Shown here: in pieces, positions 17,478-26,712 of the stretch
Numbering within the stretch: the first letter of the stretch is position 1
How the letters are laid out: each line of letters begins with the position of its first letter
Source: JBNKEI01 sp050288705
GTDB taxonomy: Bacteria > Myxococcota > Myxococcia > Myxococcales > UBA5297
Assembly: GCA_050288705.1 (NCBI GenBank)
Contig: JBNKEI010000169.1
Coordinates: 1-64,000, forward strand
DNA: 64,000 nucleotides
Direction: 5' to 3'
Translations under genes and position numbers: made by a program
The notes under the pieces: generated by a model
Databases searched by the model: none
What the model was told of the DNA's origin: nothing
Seen by the model: only the letters and a program-made list of their open reading frames with translations

Positions 17478-18263
17478 ATGAAATCACGTGCGACGTCGTG
17501 GGGAGGTTTGGCAGCGGTGTTACTAAGTACTGCTACCTGTATTGATTTCCCCGGAAAATGCAATGATGACAAAGATTGTAAAAATGGAGTGTGCCGTCAA
17601 GAATTGTGTTATACAAGGCAGCCCAATGAAGATAATAATGGAAGCGAATGCGTACCCGAGACAGTGGACGAGCACTGTGAAAGCGTGGGAAAAGCTTGCG
17701 GCATAAATTCCTGGACCGACAATTGCGGGCAAACACGAAATGAGATCTGTGGAGAATGTCCTAATTGCACAAAGTTTGACGAGGAGCGAAATCGGCCTGC
17801 GCTTACCAATTGGACCAATTGGCCGGCTATTCCCATTCCTCCGCCAAATGATGCTTATTCAGTCATCAATGACCAAGGAGATGTGCTCGATTCTCAGACC
17901 TGCCTCATTTGGCAACGCTATGTACAGACAAATACTATAGCTCAGCCGCATACGGGTGGTCCGCAGTTTTTTACCTGGTACGAGGCAAAAGATCATTGTA
18001 AGGGAAACTGGCGGTTGCCCTCCAAAGTTGAACTTGAATCGATTATTGACAACAGTCGAATTAATTTGGCGATTAACGACGTCTTTGGTCAGCCAGAAAA
18101 TGGTTGTCCATCACGCGGCTGTTGGTTCTGGACTGCAACAGATTACGAGCACATCCCGGGCAGTGGTTATACTGACCCGGCGGCATGGTATGTCGACTTC
18201 TCTAGCGGTTACAGCAATGGAGACAACAAGGACTATACCGGCTTCGTCCGCTGTGTGCGCTAA
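17478..18263 (+). CDS. Lipoprotein with Cys-rich linker and DUF1566 (Lcl-type) C-terminal domain
   Basis: The protein has 261 residues with a lipoprotein signal ending at cysteine 21. The first about 35 residues resemble the two delta-60 lipoproteins (MKS..S.GGLA..LL....C..FPGKC), and the bases before the ATG (CTAGTTCACC) resemble theirs. A Cys-rich linker runs to about residue 95. The C-terminal part is DUF1566, with WRLPSKVELESIID and CWFWTAT.Y ending FVRCVR. DUF1566 occurs in bacterial surface and collagen-like Lcl adhesins. It lies 39 bp after the PEGA gene and is probably in one unit with it. Confidence 0.8.
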   Translation: MKSRATSWGGLAAVLLSTATCIDFPGKCNDDKDCKNGVCRQELCYTRQPNEDNNGSECVPETVDEHCESVGKACGINSWTDNCGQTRNEICGECPNCTKFDEERNRPALTNWTNWPAIPIPPPNDAYSVINDQGDVLDSQTCLIWQRYVQTNTIAQPHTGGPQFFTWYEAKDHCKGNWRLPSKVELESIIDNSRINLAINDVFGQPENGCPSRGCWFWTATDYEHIPGSGYTDPAAWYVDFSSGYSNGDNKDYTGFVRCVR

Positions 18264-18295
18264 CCCCCTAAGTAAAAAGCATTTTGGGAGCAAAA

Positions 18296-18856
18296 ATGAA
18301 AAGCATTATTTATTCACATGGTCCCTGTATTAGAAATTATGCTCACTTATTCAGCGTCGTCGGAGTAATCGCCATTTTTAGCGCGCCAGCGACCTATGCA
18401 AGCGCACCCGTAGGCCGGTTCATAGTGACAGAACATGACGATCCCAATGACAACACAGTCTACGATAGCGTAACCAAATTGACTTGGCAGCAGAAAGTTC
18501 TCAACAGCGGCCGTAAATGGGCAGAAGCAGTTGATTACTGTGATGAGCAAAACACAAAAAAGCTTGGAGGATTTGATTCTAGGTGGCGACTACCAACTAT
18601 TTCCGAACTAAGGACTATTGTAGACACGGCCAATATCAAGGGATCAACCATAGATAACAAGCGACCAGCTATTGATCCAACCGCTTTTCCAAATGCTAGA
18701 GATTGCTGGTTCTGGAGTTCCACCCCTTATATGGACGGTAACTTCAAGCCGGATGGTACTGGGGGCTTTGCATGGCGTGTCCTCTTCTCCGACGGCTCCA
18801 GTCTTTTTGGCAAAGTTGACGACATCTACACTGCCGTCCGTTGCGTGCGCGACTAG
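18296..18856 (+). CDS. Secreted DUF1566-domain protein
   Basis: The protein has 186 residues from the ATG at 18296, with GGGAG 5 bases upstream. A reading from the TTG at 18284 is less likely. A signal peptide ends near TYASA. The remainder is one DUF1566 domain (DSVTKLTWQQKV, WRLPTISELRTIVD, CWFWSSTPY, ending AVRCVRD). It follows a DUF1566 lipoprotein by 32 bp in the same direction, so the two are related and probably co-expressed. Confidence 0.8.
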   Translation: MKSIIYSHGPCIRNYAHLFSVVGVIAIFSAPATYASAPVGRFIVTEHDDPNDNTVYDSVTKLTWQQKVLNSGRKWAEAVDYCDEQNTKKLGGFDSRWRLPTISELRTIVDTANIKGSTIDNKRPAIDPTAFPNARDCWFWSSTPYMDGNFKPDGTGGFAWRVLFSDGSSLFGKVDDIYTAVRCVRD

Positions 18857-19007
18857 GCCGTTGTTTAGTCATCTGAAGGTGAGAAAAATCCAGCCAGTAG
18901 CGCCTCTTTCCTTGCCATGCGTGCAAAACACGACCAAGAACTTGCTTGGTTATGCTATGTTGCCAGGTAATGAATGTGCTGCATAGCTTGCTAACGGGGG
19001 AAGTCGG

Positions 19008-20765
19008 TTGGAGCTGTTTCCGGGCAAAAGATTTGAAAAATACGAAATAATTAAGCGGCTAGCCACGGGCGGAATGGCCGAAGTTTATCTTGCGCGCACG
19101 CTTGGCCATGCCGGCTTTTCCAGGCCAATTGCTCTCAAACGAATCTTACCGGATTTTGCTCGCGAGCAAAGATTTCGCGAAATGTTTTTGCGTGAAGCCT
19201 CGGTAACAGTCCACCTGGATCATCCAAATATTGTTCGCGTTCTCGATTTCATCGAGGAAGATGGCGAGTTAATTCTGGCCATGGAATACATTAATGGAAC
19301 TAGTCTCAAAGAACTGCACAATGCCTCTCTTTCGCGAACAGCTATAGACAACTCGCCAGGCATCAGTCCCCTGCTGGCAGCAACTATAGGAGAACGTGTT
19401 GCGAAAGCGCTCGATCATGCCTGGCATGTTCCTGGTGATCACGGGCATCCATTACATATTGTACATCGGGATGTAAGCCCTCAAAATATACTTTTGTCAT
19501 ATGAGGGAGATGTAAAATTGGTTGATTTTGGCATTGCCAAACCAGCTAATGAAAATACCAGCATAGGGGGCATAAAAGGAAAGCTACAATATTTATCACC
19601 AGAGCAAGCCAAAAGCGAGGAACTCGACGAGTGTTCCGACATTTTTGCTCTGGGAATAGTGCTATATGAAGTAGCGTTAAATCTTTCTACCCCGCTTTTC
19701 GCAGCAGAGAATCAAGCGGGAGTGCTTTATGCTGTACTAAATCGAGAAATTATTCCGCCAGTATCGAAAAAGCCAGATTTTCCTCCGCGGCTCTCTTCGG
19801 TAATCATGCAAGCGCTCGCCCGCAAGCGTAAGAACCGCTTTCAATCCGCCGAGGAGTTTGCGAGTGCGCTAAATCAATCAATACATCTGGAGACCACGAA
19901 CCCTGCGGAATGCGACCTAGTAGCTTATATGCGTTCACTATATGGGGAGACGAAAAAATTTGAATTGGCGCATTTATTATCTAAACAAAAGGTTCACACC
20001 AAAAAACCAGAAAAAATCGAGACATCTATTCATTATAGAGCAAAAAAAATGCTCAATAATTCTGTTCCGTTGGCGCCAATAGAGCAGTCTAAAACAATCG
20101 CCGATATCTCAGTAAGCCTGCCTGGCACTATACTTCCTATTAATATTCCCATTGAGATCACCGAAACAGAGAAATCGGACAAAAGAAAGTTGCGAATCGG
20201 CGTTATCGCTGGTTTATTAGTCGCTGTACTATTGGGCGCGTTCATTGTCAAAAAAATTATGCAAAAAACAGATGATTTGCACTCGTCTACTACCGAGACA
20301 TTGCGGTCTTCTGCCGCTGGCCAAAACAAGGTTGCCACTCCGTCGAACCACGTATCGCCGCCGCCTTCGGAACTCGATTCTGCGAATTCTACTAAAGTAA
20401 AAACAGACGCCCAGGAAGCAATCTTGGCAACCAAAAAGGACCAGACAACGACTCAAGTCCAGCGGAAAAAACCGATTAATCCCCCGCCGCGTCGAAAAAA
20501 AAAGCAATTGGCAATCAAGAAACCGGAAACAGGCACTCTGGTCATTAACCTAAGACCATACGGATGGGCAATCATTGGCATTGACGGAGAAACTCCTAAA
20601 CTAAATGATACGCCAGAAATTACTCGGAAGCTATCCGCTGGTCCTCACTATATTCGTATTGCTTCACCGAATGGAAAAGTAATTACATCAAAAAAAATAG
20701 AAATAAAATCTGGAAAAAATACCGTTGTGAATATTGGGAACCTCTTAAGCAAAGAGCAGCATTGA
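19008..20765 (+). CDS. Transmembrane Ser/Thr protein kinase with C-terminal PEGA domain
   Basis: The protein has 585 residues; the TTG start follows GGGGGAAG. The kinase domain (about 9-290) is complete: glycine loop ATGGMAEVYLA, K44, HRDVSPQN at 153-160, DFG at 173-175, and SPEQ in the activation segment. A single membrane helix (about 396-415) is followed by a Pro/Lys/Ser-rich extracytoplasmic stretch and a PEGA domain (about 510-580). The topology is that of PknB-like receptor kinases common in Myxococcota. The ligand and targets are unknown. The preceding secreted PEGA and DUF1566 proteins are candidate partners. Confidence 0.9.
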   Translation: MELFPGKRFEKYEIIKRLATGGMAEVYLARTLGHAGFSRPIALKRILPDFAREQRFREMFLREASVTVHLDHPNIVRVLDFIEEDGELILAMEYINGTSLKELHNASLSRTAIDNSPGISPLLAATIGERVAKALDHAWHVPGDHGHPLHIVHRDVSPQNILLSYEGDVKLVDFGIAKPANENTSIGGIKGKLQYLSPEQAKSEELDECSDIFALGIVLYEVALNLSTPLFAAENQAGVLYAVLNREIIPPVSKKPDFPPRLSSVIMQALARKRKNRFQSAEEFASALNQSIHLETTNPAECDLVAYMRSLYGETKKFELAHLLSKQKVHTKKPEKIETSIHYRAKKMLNNSVPLAPIEQSKTIADISVSLPGTILPINIPIEITETEKSDKRKLRIGVIAGLLVAVLLGAFIVKKIMQKTDDLHSSTTETLRSSAAGQNKVATPSNHVSPPPSELDSANSTKVKTDAQEAILATKKDQTTTQVQRKKPINPPPRRKKKQLAIKKPETGTLVINLRPYGWAIIGIDGETPKLNDTPEITRKLSAGPHYIRIASPNGKVITSKKIEIKSGKNTVVNIGNLLSKEQH

Positions 20766-21048
20766 ACATATTTATAATTATCATTGGTTACATTTTATTA
20801 TGCGCTAATTGTATATTCGCAAGGCGGGGCCAAGACCTTCGGCATCCCCCGAAGAGCAGGCAAACTACGAGTGCTGAGACTTTACGGCGGGCACTGTTGG
20901 TTCATCAGACCAGACAAGCAAGAGTTGTACTTTTGGGCACAATCGCAGTATCCGGTTAAGTGAACAACTTTTCCGGATAATCGGGTTGCTTTGCGACTCA
21001 CCTTCACGCAAAATTTGTCCGCCAAGGAAGCATTCGAGCGGGTCTTGC
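20766..21048. other. Intergenic region with a doubtful small ORF
   Basis: A 65-codon frame (20762-20959) starts at a TTG overlapping the kinase stop and begins with a hydrophobic stretch (MNIFIIIIGYILLCANCIFA). The rest is basic and unlike a known protein. It might be the start of a decayed secreted partner of the kinase. Nothing else is seen. Confidence 0.3.
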
Positions 21049-21867
21049 ATGATGCGAAACCTGCAAAAAGTGCAAGCTTATCGCATGAAAGATTTTCTTT
21101 TCTCCAAAACCATTGCTCTCACCGGACCTTATGGAACCGGCAAAACCGAAATTGCCCTGGGGTTGGCTCTGCAAGCTGTACAGTCTATTCGGCCGGAAAG
21201 TAAAGGCTTTAACGAGGTGGTCTTAGGCGACTTAGACATATTGAAACCCTATTTTCGCTCGCGCGAGGCTCGCCATTTTCTCCAGCAAGCCAGAATCAAA
21301 GTGCTTTGTCCTCCAGATACTTGGAGCTACAGCGATCTTCCGGTTTTTGCTCCCGAACTGCGTAGATATTTGGCGGGAACTAATTCGCAAATAATTTTGG
21401 ATGCGGCCGGAGACTCCGCTGGCGCCAAGGCTTTGGGCGCGCTGTCGGACATCCTTTCGACTAAGGATCACCAGTTGCTTTTGGTAATCAATCGTTACCG
21501 TCCATTTTGCAATTCCGCAGAGGAGCTAGTGGAACTAGGCAAGCGCATTACCGACGCTGCGCAAATGCGCATTACGGGAATTGTTTCTAATACCCATTTT
21601 GTCGAGCATACTACTGCCGATGACGTGGAATGGGGCCTTGATCTTGCTCGCCGTGTGGCCTATCAACTGGAGGTGGGCGTACGTTTGCTGGCAGCTCCGG
21701 AAGAACTTCAGTCTACCTTGCAAGCTAGAGAAGATCTCCCGCCACAACTGTTCATTCGCCGACGAATGATACCCCAGTTTCTGGGCGGAGTGGCGCTTTC
21801 ACCAGGCGTCGGTTCGTCAGATTCACAGGCTGGCGCCTTTGGAAGAGTTGAAAAGGAGCGTTATTGA
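21049..21867 (+). CDS. P-loop ATPase (MinD/CobQ-like) of the ferredoxin-oxidoreductase operon
   Basis: The protein has 272 residues from the ATG at 21049; an ATG at 21085 is equally possible because neither has a clear ribosome site. The Walker A motif GPYGTGKTE lies close to the N-terminus, and LVINRYRPF and GIVSNTHF are typical of the CobQ/MinD fold. It overlaps the ferredoxin gene by one base and stays directly upstream of the 2-oxoacid oxidoreductase subunits, an arrangement I associate with delta-proteobacteria. Its function is not known; a role in assembly or cofactor insertion is possible. Confidence 0.65.
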   Translation: MMRNLQKVQAYRMKDFLFSKTIALTGPYGTGKTEIALGLALQAVQSIRPESKGFNEVVLGDLDILKPYFRSREARHFLQQARIKVLCPPDTWSYSDLPVFAPELRRYLAGTNSQIILDAAGDSAGAKALGALSDILSTKDHQLLLVINRYRPFCNSAEELVELGKRITDAAQMRITGIVSNTHFVEHTTADDVEWGLDLARRVAYQLEVGVRLLAAPEELQSTLQAREDLPPQLFIRRRMIPQFLGGVALSPGVGSSDSQAGAFGRVEKERY

Positions 21868-22079
21868 TGAATCGTTTGGAGATAGACGCTAACCGGTGCA
21901 AAGCATGTCGGCTTTGCATTCAGGCATGCTCAAAAAAGCTTCTAGTTCTTTCCACTAATCTCAATGAAAAGGGATACCATCCGGTCATGCTGGGCGATAC
22001 CTCTGCCTGCATTGCCTGCGCTTTGTGCGCAACTGTGTGTCCAGAAGGCGCTATTTCCGTCTTTAAAAAGAAAAAATAA
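21867..22079 (+). CDS. korD: 2-oxoacid:ferredoxin oxidoreductase, ferredoxin (delta) subunit
   Basis: The protein has 70 residues with AAGGAG before the ATG, which overlaps the preceding stop as TGATG. It contains two 4Fe-4S binding sets, CKACRLCIQAC and CIACALCATVC followed by P. It passes electrons between the catalytic subunits and soluble ferredoxin. It is the first of four subunit genes in order delta-alpha-beta-gamma. The symbol is by analogy; VOR- and KOR-type enzymes are hard to separate. Confidence 0.85.
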   Translation: MNRLEIDANRCKACRLCIQACSKKLLVLSTNLNEKGYHPVMLGDTSACIACALCATVCPEGAISVFKKKK

Positions 22080-22138
22080 GGTGTCAAGAAAAGAACTAGC
22101 TCAACTACTTGAGTCTAGATAGACGAGAAAGGGACCCC

Positions 22139-23230
22139 ATGGAATCTCGGACCCCAAAAAGCCTCGCCCCTTCACAACGGGTATTGATGAAAGGAACCGA
22201 GGCGATTGCCGAAGCAGCTATTCGCGCCGGTTGTCGATATTTTTTCGGCTACCCTATTACCCCCCAAAACGAGATTCCCGAGTACATGTCAAAACGGATG
22301 CCTCAGGTGGGAGGTGTATACCTACAAGCGGAAAGCGAAGTAGCTACCTCAAATATGCTGTATGGTAGCGGAGGAAGCGGCGCACGGGTAATGACTAGCT
22401 CTTCTAGCCCTGGCTTATCGCTCATGTCCGAAGGCATCTCCTATATGGTAGGAGCAGAAATTCCTGCGGTAATAGTTAATATGATGAGAGTAGGTCCCGG
22501 ACTTGCCGGAATTGCTCCCGCCCAAAGCGACTACTCGCAAATGACGCGCTCGTTAGGCCATGGCGACATGAAAACTATTGTTCTGGCACCTGGTTCGGTC
22601 CAAGAATCAGTAGAGATTACTCCTCTAGCTTTTGATTTGGCCGATGAATATCGCAACCCAGTAATAATCATTGGCGATGGACTATCTGGTCAAATGATGG
22701 AACCAGTAGTTTTTCCAGAAATTCAACCAAAGGCATTCGACAAAAATTGGGCGGCAACGGGAAAGAGTAACACTCGCTCTCGCAACCTCATCAGCTCTTT
22801 GCGGCTGGATCCGGAATCTATGGAACAGCACCTACATCGGCTTTTTGAAAAATTCAATCGCATTAAACAGAAAGAGCAGCGCTGGGAAGAGTATCAAATG
22901 GACGACTCGCCCCCAGTAGTGCTTTGTGCCTACGGAACTACCTCGCGAATTTGCAAAACCGCCATCCGTGAGCTACGCCAGAAAGGTTTTCGCACTGGTC
23001 TTTTTCGGCCAATTACTGCTTGGCCTTTCCCCTCTGAAGCACTAGCCAAACGTGTAAAGGAAACTCGGGTTTTCCTGTCGATAGAAATGAGTATGGGACA
23101 GATGGTAGAAGACGTACGCGCCGTAGTGGGACACAAACGTCCGGTTGAGTTTTGGGGTCGTACGGGAGGAATAATTCCCACTACCGAGGAAATAGTCGAC
23201 CAGGTAAAAAAAGTATTCGCAGCCCTCTGA
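22139..23230 (+). CDS. vorB: 2-oxoacid:ferredoxin oxidoreductase alpha subunit (VorB/KorA)
   Basis: The protein has 363 residues from the ATG at 22139, which has AAAGGGA upstream; an upstream TTG at 22109 is less likely. The N-terminal part MKGTEAIAEAAIRAGCRYFF and GYPITPQNE.PEYM is characteristic of the VorB group. QAESEVA and VMTSSSSPGLSLM form the pyrimidine-side TPP contacts. It catalyses reversible oxidative decarboxylation of a branched-chain or other 2-oxoacid to acyl-CoA with reduction of ferredoxin. Substrate preference cannot be read from the sequence. Confidence 0.88.
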   Translation: MESRTPKSLAPSQRVLMKGTEAIAEAAIRAGCRYFFGYPITPQNEIPEYMSKRMPQVGGVYLQAESEVATSNMLYGSGGSGARVMTSSSSPGLSLMSEGISYMVGAEIPAVIVNMMRVGPGLAGIAPAQSDYSQMTRSLGHGDMKTIVLAPGSVQESVEITPLAFDLADEYRNPVIIIGDGLSGQMMEPVVFPEIQPKAFDKNWAATGKSNTRSRNLISSLRLDPESMEQHLHRLFEKFNRIKQKEQRWEEYQMDDSPPVVLCAYGTTSRICKTAIRELRQKGFRTGLFRPITAWPFPSEALAKRVKETRVFLSIEMSMGQMVEDVRAVVGHKRPVEFWGRTGGIIPTTEEIVDQVKKVFAAL

Positions 23231-23243
23231 TGCAGGAGCAAAT

Positions 23244-24074
23244 ATGTCTATTCTTGCCAAAACATCTCCGTCTGCAGGCGACGAAAAAGTGGTGCTTAAA
23301 AGAACATCCATTCTTACGCCCGCCTACTTCCATTATTGCCCTGGCTGCTCCCATGGACTCGCTCACCGGCTATTAGCAGAAGTCATTGAGGAGCTGGGTA
23401 TTCAGGAAAAAACTATTGGAGTTGGATCGGTTGGTTGTTCTGCGCTTATATACGACTATCTAGATATTGATTGGCATCAGGCTTCCCATGGACGAGCCCC
23501 AGCAGTAGCTACTGGTGCCCGCAGGGCCCTGCCACCCGACCGATACCTATTTACCTATCAGGGTGATGGCGATCTTGCTTCCATCGGGATAGGGGAAGTA
23601 ATTCATGCGGCCAACCGAGGAGAAAAATTTACGGTAATTTATGTAAATAATGCCATTTACGGAATGACTGGGGGACAAATGGCTCCCACTACCCTTCCAG
23701 GAATGCGCACCACTACTTCTCCCACTGGCCGTGACACCAAATCTTGCGGGCATCCTATTCGCATGTGCGAACTGCTCAACACCTTAGTGGAGCCTAAGTT
23801 TATTGCACGCGGAGCTTTGAGTTCACCAAAGCACATTATTCGATCCAAGAAGCTAATAAGGCAGGCATTCGAGCTTCAGCATCAAGGCTTTACTTTCGTA
23901 GAGTTGCTTTCGGCTTGTCCAACCAACTGGGGGTTAGTTCCTACTGACGCCGTTAAATGGCTGGAACGCAATATGATTCCATTTTTTCCTTTAGAAACAT
24001 TTCGCGAACCCGGAAATACGCCTCCTGCTGCGCAACATTATGCGCCTGATCTCCAAGTGGAAGACAAGGTTTAG
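23244..24074 (+). CDS. vorA: 2-oxoacid:ferredoxin oxidoreductase beta subunit, TPP-binding
   Basis: The protein has 276 residues. FHYCPGCSHG at the N-terminus provides conserved cysteines. GDGDLASIGIGEVIHA with NNAIYGMTGGQ is the TPP/Mg-binding motif. It lies 13 bp after the alpha subunit with AGGAG upstream. It forms the catalytic core with the alpha subunit. Confidence 0.88.
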   Translation: MSILAKTSPSAGDEKVVLKRTSILTPAYFHYCPGCSHGLAHRLLAEVIEELGIQEKTIGVGSVGCSALIYDYLDIDWHQASHGRAPAVATGARRALPPDRYLFTYQGDGDLASIGIGEVIHAANRGEKFTVIYVNNAIYGMTGGQMAPTTLPGMRTTTSPTGRDTKSCGHPIRMCELLNTLVEPKFIARGALSSPKHIIRSKKLIRQAFELQHQGFTFVELLSACPTNWGLVPTDAVKWLERNMIPFFPLETFREPGNTPPAAQHYAPDLQVEDKV

Positions 24075-24127
24075 GATTTTATGCCTTGCGCGAATATGGA
24101 GGAGAGCGATAACAAAAAGGAGGTTCT

Positions 24128-24664
24128 ATGGCTTGGACAAATGTGTTGATTGCTGGCTTTGGCGGCCAGGGCCTTTTGGCAATTGGAAAGATTTTGGCCT
24201 GGGCTACTATGGAAGAAGGAAAACACGTTACGTGGCTTCCTTCTTACGGACCGGAAATGCGCGGAGGAACCGCCTGCTGCGTGGTTACTATTGATGATTC
24301 GCCCATCGGCTCTCCGGTAGCCAAGTACTATCAATCGGCAATTATCATGAACAAGCAATCATTTAATCGATTTGAACCCTTTGTAGCACCCAATGGCCTA
24401 TTAGTAATCAATAGCACCCTCGTAGATAAAACAAGCAATCGAAAAGATATTCGAATTCTGTATGTACCTGCAACGGAATTAGCAGAAAAAGAGGGAAACT
24501 CTAAAGCAGCAAATTTAATTATGCTAGGCGCTTACGCAGTGTCCAGTCAAAACGTCAATCTCGAAAACATAGAAAAATCTATTAAAAATACTTTCGAAGC
24601 AAAAAAAAACATTTTGGAAATTAACCTTCGGGCTTTCCGTAAAGGGTGCGAAATTGCGTATTGA
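24128..24664 (+). CDS. vorC: 2-oxoacid:ferredoxin oxidoreductase gamma subunit
   Basis: The protein has 178 residues with AAAAAGGAGG before the ATG. It begins with VLIAGFGGQGLLAIGKILA, the gamma-subunit signature, and has WLPSYGPEMRGGTA downstream. It completes the delta-alpha-beta-gamma set and contacts coenzyme A by analogy to known structures. A weak stem (AGCC...GGCT) and A/T-rich tract at about 24690-24715 may end the operon. Confidence 0.88.
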   Translation: MAWTNVLIAGFGGQGLLAIGKILAWATMEEGKHVTWLPSYGPEMRGGTACCVVTIDDSPIGSPVAKYYQSAIIMNKQSFNRFEPFVAPNGLLVINSTLVDKTSNRKDIRILYVPATELAEKEGNSKAANLIMLGAYAVSSQNVNLENIEKSIKNTFEAKKNILEINLRAFRKGCEIAY

Positions 24665-24802
24665 GCTAGCTTCAGCAAGCATCGCCGAAGGCCAGCCTGC
24701 CGGCTAAAAAATTTATCCAAAATTGCATGTTGAAATCGAGCGCGCCGACGTGTAAACCGCAGACACACTGTCCGTTTCAAATTGCCAGGAGCCTTACTTC
24801 CT

Positions 24803-26710
24803 ATGAGCACTAACCCGCGAGCCTGGACCATTGCCGACTCTTTGGAAACATACGCTATTCCTAATTGGAGTTCGGGCTACTTTGGCATTAACCAAAAGGG
24901 ACACGTCGAGGTCCATCCCCAAGGACCACAAGGGCCAAGCGCCGATCTGAAAGAATTAGTTGACGAAATCATCCGCCGAGGAATCGACCTCCCAGTTCTT
25001 TTACGATTTACCGACATACTTAGCAGCCGAATAAACGCCTTAAATGAAGCTTTCCGCCGCGCTATTCAGGAAAATGGCTTTTGTGGTGAATATCGCGGGG
25101 TCTTTCCGGTAAAAGTCAACCAGCACCGCTGGGTGGTTGAAGAAATTATTCGCCTGGGACAGCCTTTTCATTATGGGCTGGAGGCTGGCAGCAAGCCAGA
25201 GTTAATGGTGGTAATGGCGCTTCTCGACGACAAAGACGCCCTGATCATCTGCAATGGCTACAAAGACGAAGAATACATTGAGACCGCTCTTTTAGCGAAT
25301 AAAATGGGTCGAAATGTAATCTTGGTAGTGGAAAAAATCAGTGAGTTACAGCTTATATCTAAGGTTTCCCTCAGAACTGGCATTCGACCAAGAATTGGAG
25401 TTCGCGTTAAGCTTTCAAGCCGAGGAGCCGGACGCTGGGAAGCTTCTGGAGGCGATCGTTCAAAATTCGGGCTTTTTGCCAGCGAATTAATGGAAGCGCT
25501 TTCCTTTCTTAAAGAACATAACCTTCTCGACTGCTTTGAGCTGATGCATTTTCATTTGGGAAGTCAAATATCCAATATTCGCAGCATTAAAAATGGACTG
25601 CGCGAGGCAAGCCGATTCTACGTAGAACTATGCAAGTTAGGAGCTCCGCTGAAGTATCTTGATGTAGGGGGAGGCTTGGGAGTGGATTATGACGGCTCTC
25701 AAACCAACTTTTCTTCCTCGATCAATTATACTCTGCAAGAATACGCTAACGACGTGGTTTATACGGTCTTTGAACAGTGTGAAGCTGAAAAAGTCCCTCA
25801 CCCCACAATAATCACCGAATCAGGTAGAGCTTTAGTGGCTCATCATGCAGTGCTAGTAATGAATGTGCTAGGCACTTCCGAATTCGAAGTTAAAAAGATT
25901 TCCGAGCAAATTCCTGACGATGCGCCGTCGGTACTCAAAAATCTGTTCGCCACCTATCGCGAGGTTACCCGCAAAAACGTTACCGAAGCTTATCACGATG
26001 CCCTGGAATACAAAGAAGAGTGCCTTACCCGGTTTTCTTTAGGCCATCTTTCTTTAGAACAGCGGGTTATGGCGGAAAACGTTTATTGGGCTCTTTGTCA
26101 GAAAATATTACGAATTTCCAAAGAGCTGGATGATGTACCGGAAGAGCTTCAATCCCTGGAAAGAGCACTATCGGACATTCTTTTTTGCAATTTTTCCGTT
26201 TTCCAGTCGCTTCCCGACTCTTGGGCAGTAGATATGCTTTTTCCCATTATGCCTATCCATCGGCTCAACGAAGAACCCACTCGACGGGCAGTGTTAGGCG
26301 ACATCACTTGTGATTCTGACGGAAAAATTGATCACTTTATTGATAAACGAGACGTCAAAGATACGTTGGAAACTCATCCCATTACCGATCAGCCTTACTA
26401 CTTGGGCATTTTTTTAGTAGGAGCATATCAAGAAATTCTTGGCGATCTCCATAATCTACTCGGAGATACTCATGCAATTCAGGTAAGGATTATGCCTTCC
26501 GGTTATGAAATTGAGCACGTGGTACCCGGTGACACGGTTGCAGAAGTTCTTCACTATGTCATGTACAACCGCGAAGAGCTTATGACTCGTCTGCGTCGGG
26601 CCGCCGAGTTAGCACTACGCGAAAACCGAATCACCATTGAAGAGTCACGTCATTTACTGCGTACCTACGATGAAGGATTGAGCGGATATACCTATTTGGA
26701 ACGAGAGTAA
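24803..26710 (+). CDS. speA: Biosynthetic arginine decarboxylase
   Basis: The protein has 635 residues, the usual length for SpeA. The ATG at 24803 has AGGAG 11 bases upstream. The PLP lysine lies in GVFPVKVNQHR. FHLGSQISNI, DVGGGLGVDYDGS and TESGRALVAHH are the family's PLP-phosphate and active-site motifs, and the C-terminal GAYQEILGDLHNLLGD is conserved. It converts arginine to agmatine, the first step of polyamine synthesis. It lies 2 bp before purM, so the two are translationally close. Confidence 0.95.
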   Translation: MSTNPRAWTIADSLETYAIPNWSSGYFGINQKGHVEVHPQGPQGPSADLKELVDEIIRRGIDLPVLLRFTDILSSRINALNEAFRRAIQENGFCGEYRGVFPVKVNQHRWVVEEIIRLGQPFHYGLEAGSKPELMVVMALLDDKDALIICNGYKDEEYIETALLANKMGRNVILVVEKISELQLISKVSLRTGIRPRIGVRVKLSSRGAGRWEASGGDRSKFGLFASELMEALSFLKEHNLLDCFELMHFHLGSQISNIRSIKNGLREASRFYVELCKLGAPLKYLDVGGGLGVDYDGSQTNFSSSINYTLQEYANDVVYTVFEQCEAEKVPHPTIITESGRALVAHHAVLVMNVLGTSEFEVKKISEQIPDDAPSVLKNLFATYREVTRKNVTEAYHDALEYKEECLTRFSLGHLSLEQRVMAENVYWALCQKILRISKELDDVPEELQSLERALSDILFCNFSVFQSLPDSWAVDMLFPIMPIHRLNEEPTRRAVLGDITCDSDGKIDHFIDKRDVKDTLETHPITDQPYYLGIFLVGAYQEILGDLHNLLGDTHAIQVRIMPSGYEIEHVVPGDTVAEVLHYVMYNREELMTRLRRAAELALRENRITIEESRHLLRTYDEGLSGYTYLERE

Positions 26711-26712
26711 CC

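Noticed and set aside
20762..20959. 65-codon ORF overlapping the kinase stop
   Set aside because: It has a TTG start, and after a hydrophobic beginning it has no protein-like pattern; kept only as a note on the intergenic region.
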